From Vishniacozyma victoriae (taxonomy: Eukaryota > Basidiomycota > Tremellomycetes > Tremellales > Bulleribasidiaceae), in NCBI GenBank assembly GCA_017654735.1, contig JADPYG010000088.1:1612001-1676000 (forward strand): a stretch of 64,000 nucleotides of DNA, in the 5' to 3' direction. Both the position numbers and the translations under genes were made by a program. Numbering within the stretch: the stretch's first letter is position 1; every line of letters begins with the position of its first letter. The notes beneath the pieces were generated by a model that saw nothing but the letters and a program-made list of their open reading frames with translations, made no database searches and had not been told where the DNA came from. Of the stretch, positions 27,606 through 39,396 are shown piece by piece.

Positions 27606-28276
27606 TTCTAAGAATGCGGTAAGGATATTTATTTGTACTTTATATCATGACGAATGAGGGCTACGATAGCTTGATCATAACATACACGAGGGCATGTATA
27701 CCAATGTGCATGATATTCGAAGCTTCATCGGTGTCGCATTGAGGAGTACATCGTCCAATGCTGTGTAAAGTTTATATAACCAGATGTCAGGCTGCAATTC
27801 ATCCACGACCATAGAATCTAGAAAATTCCGCATCCCGTCCGATCTGCGCAGACAACCTGGATATCGCCCAGTTAGTAGCAAGGTGGGGGACCACTTGCGA
27901 ATCCTGTTAGGTGTTGTGGTTCATTTCTTTTTGCTTTTTGGGGGACACGGTAGCTTGAGCAGAGGAAAGGTGATCACAATCGGGCGAAGAGCTGATTGCT
28001 GTATGCATGCCTTGTGTGGATGAAGACCCCTTTTGTGAGGATAAGTGTCCTCCTTTTGCTGACTGGGCTGTCACCTGGACCAAGGGATGGTTACGTAAGA
28101 CAGGAGTCGCGTAGCGTAAACACGCGTTTGATTTCGAGCAACATTCGACATCATATATTTCTGATCATCAAACCAGGCAGCTCCGCCACTCGTTTCGCGC
28201 ATCTGATAGATTGAAGGGAAAGCATCAAGGGCATCACGGCACCACAGTATAAAGCGACGGCTGAGAGACCCCCAAG
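27606..28276. promoter_or_regulatory. Intergenic, SMC2 promoter region
   Basis: 671 nt between two same-strand genes. ACGCGT, the MluI cell-cycle box bound by MBF-type factors, lies at 28122-28127, 150 nt before the SMC2 start. No TATA box is close to the start. The left part presumably holds the 3' UTR of the glycosyltransferase gene. Confidence 0.45.
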
Positions 28277-31200
28277 ATGAGGATTGAGGAGCTAATCCTG
28301 GACGGTGTGTACCCAAAATCACCACGCCGGACGAGAAGCTGATTGTATAGGCTTCAAGTCGTATCCGGTCCGAACGACCATCACTGGTAAGCTCGCCTAT
28401 CCCTTATGGTTCCGACAAGCTGACCATACCAGGATTCGATGAATCATTCAATGCCATCACTGGATTGAACGGTTCCGGAAAATCAAATATCCTTGATGCC
28501 ATCTGTTTTGTGCTGGGTATCACAAATATGACCTCTGTCCGAGCGAACAATCTGATGGATCTTATCTATAAGCGGTACGTATACTTTTGTGGTGAATATA
28601 GTGGCTGACGAGATAGTGGACAAGCAGGAGTAACGAAAGCTTCGGTTACTATTGTATTTAACAATCAAGACAGAACAAAGTCGCCCGTTGGTTTCGAGAA
28701 TACACCACAAATCACCGTTACTCGACAGGTTAGTTGACAAAAATGTTCCATCTTGGGCTGTCAGCTGACAGTCAGATCGCAGTAGGGAACGTCTCGAAGT
28801 ACCTCTTGAACGGCCACAAATCTACCCTCCAAGCTCTTCAGAGTTTATTTCAATCTGTTCAGCTCAATATCAACAATCCTAATTTCTTGATTATGCAGGG
28901 TAAAATCACAAAGGTCCTGAATATGAAAGCTGCTGAGATCCTGGGGATGGTAGAGGAAGCTGCTGGAACTAGGATGTTTGAGGAGAGGAAAGATAAAGCT
29001 ATGAAGACTATGACTAAGAAGGATAAGAAGGTTGAGGAGATTGAATCGGTGAGTCTGTCTGAAAGAATCATAAAAAGGGGTGTGCTGATGTCCTAGCTGC
29101 TTAAAGAGGAGATTGATCCGAAGCTTGAGAAGCTCAGGGCAGAAAAGAGGAGTTACCTGGAATATCAAAAAGCGGCATCTGAGCTGGAGAGGCTCACCCG
29201 GCTGGTCAAGGCCTACGAATGGACAGTCGCCGTCGACAAGACTGAAAAGGCAAAGGAGAACCTGGCAAGAGCGCAACGGAAAGTCCAGGAATGCAAAGAG
29301 GAGATCGAAAGGGGAGGAAAGGAGTGCGAGGGAATGGAGAGTGAGATCAAGGAGATTCAGAAGAGGCGAGAGCGAGTGAGCTGACTTGACTAACAGCGTC
29401 GGACAGGAGCTGATGGACAGGAATTGGCAAAAGGCGGAAAGGTACAAGCCTTAACGGAGCTGGTCAACAAGCTCGACAATGAGCTCGCGAAAGTCAAGAC
29501 TCAGCTCGAGAATACGTCGGGTACGCTTGCAGACGACAGCAAACATGTCGAAGAAGCCAAGAAGGCTGTCAAGGAGGTCAGTCTTCCCAGACCACGTATT
29601 GTGAGAAAGTACTGACGCCTTAGCTGACCAAGTCACTCGAGACAAAACGTGCATCGAGCTCTACTGCCACCTCATCGTTCTCAGAGATGAAATCCGCTTA
29701 TGATGCTGCTACAGCCGAGCTCGCCAAGACGGAAGAATTGCTCCAGACGCTTCTGACGGGTCTATCATCCTCAAGCGCGGATGATGAGGGAGCAGGAGGA
29801 TACATGGGTCAACTTGCCGAAGCGAAAGCAAGGCTTGCTGCCGCCGGGACCGAAGCTGAGCAAGCCAAAGTCAAGATCACCATGGCAGAGAAGGAGCTGA
29901 AGGATAAAGAGCCTCGAGCGAAGAAAGCTGAGAAGGAGGGAGAGGGCCTGATCAAGGAGCTGACTACGAAGCGGGCGGATGCGGAGAAGTTGCGGGCGAA
30001 AGTACAGGGTGCTGGATGGGATGAGGGGAAGGAGAGAGACTTGCTGGAGAAGCAGTCCTCTCACAGTCAACAGGCTACCGCCCTCATGGACGTGAGTATT
30101 CTGATGTTGTTTTGTGTGTGACTGACGAGTAGCGTCGCGATCAGCTAAAATCCCGGCTGGCAGCTATCGACTTCACATATTCTGACCCAGAACCACGATT
30201 CGATAGATCAAAAGTCAAAGGGCTAGTCGCCACGCTCATAGACCTCGAGCAGAAGAATTTCAAATCCTCGACTGCTCTTGAGATTTGTGCTGGAGGAAAG
30301 CTGTATAATGTGGTTGTTGAGGATGAAAAGGTTGGATCTCAGTTACTGGAGAAAGGAAGGTTGAGGAAGAGAGTTACGATCATTCCTCTCAACAAGATCA
30401 ATGCGTTCAAGCTATCTGCAGACGTGAGTTGTTCTCGCTGTTTCAGGGCAAAAAACTGATGGGATAGAGAATATCAGCTGCCAAGCAAGTCGCACCTGGT
30501 AAAGTCGATCTCGCGCTCGATCTAGTAGGCAGCGACGAAGACGTTTCCGCGGCCATGGCCTACGTATTTGGAGACACTTTCATCTGCGCCGACAAACAAG
30601 CAGCTCAAGCAGTAACGTTCAACAAGAACATTGGAGTTAAATCCGTTACTCTCGAGGGCGACGTCTATGATCCATCAGGAACATTGTCTGGAGGAGCGGC
30701 ACCTAGTTCAAGTGGTATTCTAGTCAAAGTCCAGGAACTCAAGGCTATCGAGATCGATATTCAGAAACATAAATCTGTCGTTGAGGAGGTATCAAGGGAA
30801 TTGGCCAATGCGAAGAAAATGATTGATGCTTTCAGGAAGGACAAGCGTGAATTGGATATTCGAGAGCATGAGGTCAAGCTCCTCGAGGAGCAGGTCGGTG
30901 GTAGTAATGCTGCTAAGGTAAGCTGTTTGAATTGACCCGGGTCATCGAAGCTGATTCCAGATCATCGCCGAGGTTGAAGCAGCTCGAAAGACGCTCGCTG
31001 AAGCTAAAGACATCATCAACGGAGCCAAGGAAAAACAGAAGACTGCTTTGGCCGATTGTAAACGTCTAGAAAAGGAGATGGACGATTTCAAGAATAACAA
31101 GGATTCTAAGCTGAAGGAGATTAAGGTGAGTTCGACAGCCAAGGTAATAAGCGTGACTGACTCGCAGACTGAGATCGCCAACAAGAAGAAGGAACTCGGC

Positions 31201-32719
31201 AAGCAGACTACTCAGGTCAAGACACGGCAGAAGGAGATTCAGACTATTGAACTTGAACTTCGTAAGCTTAATGAGTCTCACGGGTAAGACAAGCTGACAC
31301 CGACAGAACAGATGGTCAGTGACTTAGAGGCTGCTGAAGTCGAAGTCACGGAGGCGATCGCGGCTTCTGACAAGACCAAGTCTGAACTCGCCTCCCTGGA
31401 AGAAACGATGAAGATACAGCAGGTACGCAAATGACCCATGGCGTTCTATAGTAGCTGATGGAAAAGAACGACTACAAAGCTGCCGAGGACAAGCTCAATA
31501 AAGAGAGAGCTACCCTTGTCGCATTCGATAACGAGCTCAATGACCTGGACAAGGATCTCAAGATCAAGAAGAAGGAGATTGTCGATTCCGAACTTGGTCT
31601 GAAGAAGGCTGAACACGATACATCGCTTATTGCGAAAGAGCGATCCTCACTCGAGGTGATGAAGGAGAATCTCGAAAAGCAGTTCACCTGGATCCTTGAG
31701 GAGAAGCAGTAAGTCGTCATCGTCGGCCGTGACCTGTCGCTGACAATGTAGCTTTTTCGGCAAAGCCGGATCACCGTACGATTTCAACGGTGTCAACCTT
31801 GGTCATGCCCGTGAGCAATGTCGGGAACTCGAGTCCCAGCAGAAGGGCATGGGAAAGAAGATCAATACCAAGGTCATGAATATGATTGACAAGTGAGTCC
31901 GGCCCTAGTTGTGCAAAGCTGATGATTAGCGTCGAGAAGAAGGAACAGGCATTGAAGAAGATGATGGCTACTGTTGTCAAGGACAAGTCGATGATCCAGG
32001 AAACGATCGTCGAGCTTGATCGATACAAGCGAGATGCTCTGCTCAAGACATGGGAAAAGGTCAATGGGTGAGTCCTCTCCATGTTGAGGAAATGACCTGT
32101 ATTGACCGTATAGCGACTTCGGACTCATCTTTGGAGAACTGTTGCCGGGCAATTTCGCAAAACTACAACCTCCAGAAGGACAGGATCTTACTGAAGGTCT
32201 CGAAGTCAAGGTTCGACTTGGTAGTATCTGGAAAGCATCTCTCACGGAGCTGTCAGGTGGTCAACGGTATGTCACCCATCATCGGCGAGTGATTGTGTGC
32301 TGATCTGGTAGGTCCCTCATTGCCCTCTCACTCATCATGTCATTGCTGCAATTCAAGCCTGCGCCAATGTACATCCTCGACGAGATTGATGCTGCTCTCG
32401 ATCTGCAACATACACAACATATCGGTCAGCTATTCAAGAATAGGTTCAAAGGCAGTCAATTTATTGTCGTCTCGCTCAAAGAGGGGTTGTTCACCAATGC
32501 CAATGTCCTGTTCAAGGCTAGATTCAGGGATGGAACATCGATTGTAGAAGTAAGCTGACCGAAGCTCTGCCGATGCCTCAGCTGACTTGATAGCGTACCG
32601 AGAGACGGTCTGGTAACGCAATGTATCACGCAGAGGACAAGGAGAATTCAACGGAAGTGAGGGGCGGTAAGAAGAAGGGTGCTACGGGCACTGGTCGTGC
32701 TGCCGTTGCTGTTAGATAG
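28277..32719 (+). CDS. SMC2: Condensin subunit SMC2
   Basis: ATPase core subunit of condensin, which pairs with SMC4 to compact and separate chromosomes in mitosis. Nineteen exons give about 1218 residues, the usual SMC2 length. The protein begins [20 protein letters not shown], formed by joining a 28-nt and a 36-nt exon. Walker A is [19 protein letters not shown]. The SMC2-type stretch [19 protein letters not shown] follows. Long coiled coils flank a hinge in 30133-30720 ([46 protein letters not shown]). The C-terminal head has the ABC signature [17 protein letters not shown] and Walker [14 protein letters not shown]. The intron at 31284-31319 is only 36 nt. An MCB-like ACGCGT lies 150 nt upstream, which would suit cell-cycle expression. 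Confidence 0.95.
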
Positions 32720-32859
32720 CACCGGTTTGTCCGTCTTGTGATCGATCATATCTTGGGCTCTCTTGGACATTTGCTATATACTGTTGTACTCGTATGCACA
32801 CATAGGCATTCATCCTCATCTGCTTACAGTCAGTCAGTTTCCGGTCATGATGCTTAGTC

Positions 32860-33995
32860 ATGAACTTGCCACTCGAATTCCACCTCCACTCTTCGTCATC
32901 TGATATCATCGATCTACTTCCTCTACCTCGCTCTCTACTCTACATATCATTAATCACTATACCATCAATCACCAGAACACTCTTGGTGATCTTCTACACA
33001 TTCATCGGAATATTCATAGCAAATCAATTCAACGGTAATACAGACCCGGAAAGTCCTTGGATGCTTCGTAATTTCCTATCTTCATTATCTTCATCGCCAG
33101 CCGTAAAGATGCCTCTCAAAGCCCCACCTAAGCCTACTGTTCCCGCTGCTGTCAAAAGCGCAGAGAACGCTACCCCATCAGAGGGAGGTGAGTATCTCCT
33201 ATCACGATATTGGCTGGTGACTGATAAACAGTGGAGCACGCTACATTTGCTTCTGGATGCTTCGTAAGTCGATTCTTGGGATGCAGGGTGTTGCTCCCGC
33301 CTGTTCCGCATACTCGAGGATAAAGACAGAAGCTGACAGAATAGTGGGGAACTGAACATCTCTTCTCCAAGCACTACGGGCACTTACCCAATTTCAAGGC
33401 CATCTCTGGCTACACCGGTGGAAACGCCGAGAACCCAAGTAAGCTTCCCATTCTATCTGTATCAGAAGGAAGACAATTCTGACAGGGCAGCATACCGAGA
33501 AGTCTGTTCTGGACGTACAGGTCATGCTGAGGCTGTTCAATTGACCTACCAAACGGGTTCAGTAGGTTACGGAGAGCTAGTAGAGTTCTTCTACAGGACA
33601 CATGATCCCACTACCGTCGACCGACAGGGTCCTGATAGGGGTAGTCGTAAGCTGCTTGGTCTTACTCCTACAACATAGCTGATGTATCAGAGTACCGATC
33701 GGCGATCTTCACTCATTCGCCTGAACAGGAGGCAGTAGCCAAGGAAGTTACTGCTCAGGTCCAGGAGAAATAGTCAGTTCATCCACATGTTCTTAAGGAG
33801 AATAAGCTGACAAGCAGCTTGAAAGGAAGACCAATCGTCACTGAGATCGCACCCATTGGCAAATGGCACGCGGGAGAGGATTACCACCAGGAATACCGTA
33901 TGTCATCCCTCAGTCCTAGCAGAGCCGCAGCTGACACAGCAGTCGACAACAACCCCGGTGGATACGAGTGCCCTACTCACCGATTCTACTGGTAG
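32860..33995 (+). CDS. MXR1: Peptide methionine sulfoxide reductase A
   Basis: Reduces methionine-S-sulfoxide in proteins using thioredoxin. Seven exons cover the conserved core: EHATFASGCFWGTEHLF with the catalytic cysteine, ISGYTGGNAENP, GRTGHAEAVQLTY, FFYRTHDPTTVDRQGPDRGS, YRSAIFTHSPEQEA and KWHAGEDYHQEYLDNNP. The start is uncertain. From 32860 the protein is about 274 residues with a hydrophobic segment (LLVIFYTFIGIFIANQF) that could anchor it in a membrane. A later ATG at 33061 (MLRNFLSSLSSSPAVK) gives about 207 residues and a mitochondrial-type leader. One at 33109 gives the bare enzyme, close to normal MsrA size. Exon 2 is only 32 nt and carries the catalytic Cys. The enzyme assignment is firm; the N-terminus is not. 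Confidence 0.88.
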
Positions 33996-34171
33996 ACGCA
34001 GATATCTTGCCCTGAATGTACTACATGCATAGCTTGCACCCTTTCTATATAATTAATAGATGGAACGTACTGTACCGTGCCTGGCATGACGAATCGACTT
34101 TTGGTAGATCATACAGTCGATGACTCTCACTCTTTGATACCTTGCCCCTATACCACGCGTACACCGTATCG

Positions 34172-35853
34172 ATGGCGAGCTCCTCCCGGTCAGCTCTGAC
34201 ATGTCTGAGCCCAACGAGTACCGCTAGCCGAGTCTCAGGTCGCGCTATCCGCCAATACAGCTCGAAGCCAGATCGACACATCACCATCCTCGGAGAAGGC
34301 CTCACGGGACTTTATGCCGCTTATCGCCTATCCTCATCACCAGGTATCAAAGTCACTCTACTCGACTCTGCATCGCGGGTAGGAGGCTGGGTCGATTCCA
34401 GGAATCGACCAGTCAGCTTTACCGATGAGCATGGTGAACTCATAGAAGGGGAGGTAACATTAGAGAGTGGACCTAGGAGTATCAGACCTAGGGCTAGTAG
34501 GGGAGCTCCGTTGATGTTGAAGCTCGTAAGTCTATCAAGGTAATCGGTGGCTCATGGTAGATCAGGGATCTTGGATTGCAGGATGAGATCATGCCTGTCC
34601 CACATACACATCCAGCCGCCAAGAATCGATTCTTGCTCGATACGAATACCTCCGAACTCGTCAAGCTACCTTCATCATTACCTGCACTTCTCACCTCCCG
34701 GCATCCACTAGTCAGCCACCTGCTACCGTCGGTATTGAAAGAACCGTTCCGCAAACGGGCATCTGCAGAAATGAGGGATGAATCGCTCGATAGTTTCATT
34801 ACTCGAAGACTGGGACCTGGGGTGGCTCATATGTTGAGTGCAATGATTCATGGGATCTACGCCGCTTCCTCGAAAGATCTGAGTGTGAGATCAGGCATGG
34901 GAGTATTATGGGATGCAGAGGGGAAATGGGGGAGCGTGGTACTTGGGATGTTGGGTGGTACCAAGTCAAAAGCGGAGAAAGCGGGTGAGGCTAAAGATTG
35001 GGCGGAATTAGGGGAATTAGGGAAGGAGAGGGAGAAATGGAGCCTGTATGGTCTAAGAGGGGGAATTGGAGTCATCACGAACGGTCTGAATGATCGTATA
35101 AAGCAGAGAGGGGTGGATGTTCGGTTGAATCAGACCATTGAAAACATCGAGCCTACGGCCTCGGGTACGTTAATCACCACCTCGACAGGGACGATCGAGA
35201 GCGACCATACCATCTCTGCCATCCCGCCACCTTCCCTCGATCCCCTGCTATCCTCACCACTCCCAAACCTATCATACAACCCCTACACGTCAGTCGGAGT
35301 AGTCTCACTCGTCTTCCGAGGTGCACCTCAATTATACCATCCCGATGGTTTTGGATATTTGATCCCACGATCAGACGCTACTGCCAATCCAGAAGGTGTT
35401 TTGGGAGTAGTCTTCGACTCGACCGCTGTTCCTGGTATCGATGATGTAGGACTAGACGGCCGGGTTACGAAACTAACAGTAATGATGGGCGGACCTTACT
35501 GGTCCTCGTACGGAGTTTCGAAACGACCAGAAGATCCTCAATCACTGGTCGAACCGGCTCTGCGTCATCTGGCACGTACGCTACCCGCTCTAGCTGGCAT
35601 TGAACCATTAGTGACCAGCCCGAGGCTGCATATTGATGCCATCCCAACATACAGGCCAGGCCATGGACAGCGATTACACGAAACAGATGCCGCCATTAGA
35701 AATGGCCCCTGGCTAGGCAAACTGAGTTTGGCCGGAAACGGCTACGGAGGAATCGGAGTCAACGACTGCGTGTGGTCAGGCGAAGGGGTTGCGCGAGCCT
35801 TATTGGACAATGGGTCCGTGACAGGATTAGAGAGATGGCGAAACTGGAAATAG
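34172..35853 (+). CDS. HEM14: Protoporphyrinogen oxidase
   Basis: FAD enzyme of the mitochondrial inner membrane that oxidises protoporphyrinogen IX to protoporphyrin IX, the next-to-last step of haem synthesis. Two exons (34172-34525, 34561-35853) give about 548 residues. The leader MASSSRSALTCLSPTSTASR is rich in Ser/Arg and suits mitochondrial import. The dinucleotide fold is ITILGEGLTGLYAAYRL, a slightly unusual glycine motif (GEG in place of GGG), followed by VTLLDSASRVGGWVDS. Family features further on include ESGPRSIRPR, LDSFITRRLGPGVAHMLSAM with GIYAASSKDLS, and a C-terminal LAGNGYGGIGVNDCVWSGEG that closes the FAD site. It converges on SET2 with only 114 nt between stops. Assignment is firm. 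Confidence 0.93.
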
Positions 35854-35967
35854 ACCATAGACGCAGGAGACGAACATGCAATGATGACAATGCTATGTGA
35901 ATGACCCAAAATGCTTCTACAAGACATTGCCCCCACGAATTACAATAACTGATCAAGTGCCCTTAGA

Positions 35968-38900
35968 CTACGACAAAGCCTTATCCTTGACGACCGAGAA
36001 AGTATGATCCTCCAATTCGGCATCCATGTCGAGGTCCATTTCGAGATCCGATTCCCCATAGTTTTCTTCAGAAGCATCATTCGCAGGTGTGAGACCGATA
36101 CTATCATTTAATTCAGGTGTCGCAACGACAAAGCTATCGCCAGGTGTAGTCGAGGGTTCATGCGATGTCGAGCCGTTTCCATTCCCATTTGCCTCTGCTC
36201 CATCCTGACCTGCCCTTTTCGATTTAGCCTTATCTTCAATCTTCTTGATCAATCGAAGCGTGTAGTCATTGACGAAGTTCTGGATCTTTTTCCGTTTCTC
36301 ATCCGGTAAAGACGTCAAGCGACAGAATTTACCGTAATCCTTGCCCTTTTTCTCCTTATCCATCAAGAGCTCGGTACATTCCTTGGCGAATCGTTTGAAT
36401 TGATCACGATCCATCTTTTGTTTATGCTTCGACATGACGGGTACTACCACATCACCAATTAATTTCTTGGCTCGTTTGTCGTCGCGCTCAGATGCTGAGG
36501 AGGCAGCAGCAGCCTTTTCGCGTCGTTTACGTTTCTCCCTCTCGCGTTCCTTTTCTTGCTTTTTACGACGCTCTTCCTCTGCCCAGATCTCTTCAACCGG
36601 TCGAGGAGGAGAGGGCGCGGAGCTGGAAGGACGAGGGCTGGAGGCGGACGGTGAATGGCTACCACCACGTATAGGCGTGCGAGTGGGCGTAGAAGCGCTT
36701 TGTCGAGCGGAAGCAATGATGGCATCGAGTCGTGATCGCTCAGACATGGCAGAGCTGGAAGGCGTCTTCATCGGAGGAGGCGGTGGTGGTGGCGGACGAG
36801 GACGGGCGAAATTAGGTACAGGTGGAGCTCGGCGCACAGGAGCTAGTTGGAAGTTGACTGAAACTTCGTTCTCCCAGGCATCGGCACGCCGACGTTCCAA
36901 ATGAGCGGTTGTCGGTGGTGCCGAGTCCGCTTCGGCAATCGTCGTCGTCGCCGCTTCATCCTCTTCGTCCAGAGAAGCGATCTTGGATTTCCGCGCTATA
37001 CGGTACGAAAGGGTGAGGGTCGACCAGTATTCGAGCAGTTTCCGAGCGGGACCGCTGATTGAAGGATTGGCATCTTGAGCGAATTGCGAGACATGCTCCT
37101 GGATCCCAGAATCGTCCACCTTGTTTTTCTCCTGCAGTTTCCACTGCATCATTGCCTCCAGTGCCGTCGTGACTAGTAACGCGTCGTCGGCAAGGTCGGT
37201 GAGCACCATACTCATGAGACTGAATCCATGCATTCGGATCAGTTGGCGCTGGACAACAATGTCGTCGGTGATCTGGGGGTCAGATGAATCTTCCTCCATG
37301 TGCACCTGACTCACTTTTATACGCTGCAGCAGATAAGATAGAACTCGCTTGTTCTCCATGGTCTGGCGCATGGCTGCAGCGACCTTTTGAGCAGTCTCGG
37401 GGTCGGGTATAGGTTTAAGAATGGGGATATAATCGATTTCGTCAAGTTGACGTGCTTTACGCTTTTTGCTACCCTTCATCTCCATCGACTCGACATCGTC
37501 TGCAATACCGAGAGCTGGATGTCAGCGGGATTCTGGGTCAGTATAGTCCAAGGCTTACCCTGGATTAGGAGATCACCCATTCCACCGATATCCGTCTGCG
37601 TCTTTCCACCAATGGTACCGACACAATTTGGTTCTCCACAGTAACAGATCTGAGCGTCATGTCTATCTCATCAGCACAAACCAAATGGACAGGAGCGGTA
37701 ACGCACCCATAACGGTCAACATTGTAGTTGAACGTAATCTCCTCTCCTTTGACTACATCCTGCTTGGTAAAGATTCCCATCCGCAGCCGACGCCCAACAA
37801 CCCATTTTTGAACTTCACTATTTGGGTTACAAGAGTGATTTGCAAATCGCCCAATCCCTCCCTTTTTCGTAGCGTCAATGTACTAGTGCATCAGTTTTGT
37901 CACTCAGGCGAAGAGTAAGGACCTACCTCCTCTTTCTGCAACATCATAAAATAGAAATGGCGCAGTCCCTCATCGGCATATTGCTGCAATCGTTTCCGGA
38001 ATGTCTTTTCTGCAACAACTTCACCGATGTACTCGTAAACTAGGTCTCCGCTGCTAATCAGAAATCATGTTGGGCTATGGGATCGAAGACTTACGCTGCG
38101 AGATCATGCGTTGCACGCAGGCCGAACCCTTTCTTTTCCGTCTGTACAATGTCGAGTGTTGCATACTGCTGTTTCGTGAACCTGAATATCAGCCTCCGTG
38201 CATTTTTTCGATAGCTGCCAGGCAGGACAAGGGAGGTGTCGTGGGGTATATTCTGTTCTAGGTGGAACATACCGTTGGTTACGACACTGATCTTTCGCTC
38301 TACATTCCGCCGATAAACATTCTATGAATATTGCCCTATTGACACAGTCTGATTGTGCTCCGCATTGCGTTGTGCTTGGATTGCCTGGTTGAGTCAGCGA
38401 CTACGCTGGTGTGGATATTCGATCCTAGCAATCCTGTTTGGCCTTCTCTTCCTTCCGATCGGCTTGTTCTCCCTTCTTGGCTGACCAATGACGGCCTACA
38501 GCTCCTCCTCTTCCTGATCCGATGCTCAAACCTATACAAATGTTACAAGGGATGATAGCGGCTGACGAGACTCACGTTGGTCATATACACAATCACAGAC
38601 CATCATGTCATCCTGTTCCCTACTCAATCCCAAGCCCTTTGTCTCGTAAACACATTTATCCAAGGCCGTAAACGTCGCATGTGCCTCATCCCAAGCTACA
38701 GGCAAATCATCCACCATCATGGGTTTATGTTCCATAGCCGCAGCCTTCTTCCTAGACGGTTGTCGACCATTTAAAGGCGGACGTGATGGTCCAGGGGAAG
38801 TTGAAGGTGATCGAGGAGGTGTTAATGGGAGCTCATTTTTGGCTCTTGGAGGCGAGTTTGGTCCGAATAGTAAGTCTAGAGTTGCGGGTTTTATGTCGTC

Positions 38901-39023
38901 TGGTGCGGTCTTGATGATGCCCATATCATTTGGATGGATTGAGGTACCATTCGGTCCGGGATATGGACGTTCATCCTTTATTTCCTCCACCTTGACCTCG
39001 GGTTTGGTGTCTTGCATCGACAT
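35968..39023 (-). CDS. SET2: Histone H3 lysine-36 methyltransferase SET2
   Basis: Nuclear enzyme that methylates H3K36 during transcription elongation while bound to RNA polymerase II. Seven exons give about 865 residues. The AWS zinc region ([20 protein letters not shown]) leads into the SET domain: [55 protein letters not shown] and [14 protein letters not shown]. The post-SET cysteines are [14 protein letters not shown]. The C-terminal half holds a proline stretch ([14 protein letters not shown]) and an SRI domain ([20 protein letters not shown], then [14 protein letters not shown]), which binds the phosphorylated polymerase tail. The first intron (38385-38575, 191 nt) is long for this genome and could hide a 39-nt cassette exon at 38493-38531. 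It is transcribed away from the DIL gene's stop and converges on HEM14. Confidence 0.94.
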
Positions 39024-39396
39024 GGCGAGGGTGCGATGACGTCGCTTATATAACTACTAATACAATTTGATGTGAGACTAGTCAGAGAGTGTGATCATAC
39101 CCTGCTAGCTGTTGATTGTATGTGTACAAGTGAACCTATAAGGTATATATCAAATAATCGATAAATCAACAGAGTAATCCTGTTTTTTGCCGCTGTACCA
39201 ATATATCACGCGTCAACCCTGATATTACCCCTCAGGGTTCAAGCAATCACTCTCTGTACCAATTTCAGCATCAAACACCATTTGCTATGCATGCTCTAGC
39301 AATCAGAGCAAGCAGACTTATTCTGCAGATTAGCATGCATGGGTATAGATACAATTGAGCGTTTGTCGCATTGTCCTTGGTCGAAGATCAAATACC
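39024..39396. other. Intergenic between SET2 and DIL gene
   Basis: 373 nt, upstream of SET2 and downstream of the DIL-domain gene, both on the minus strand. It is AT-rich with an ACGCGT at about 39209. No further gene is seen. Confidence 0.5.

Noticed and set aside
36434..36904. Plus-strand frame with a glycine run opposite SET2
   Set aside because: It is the complement of the SET2 proline stretch and shows no independent signal.
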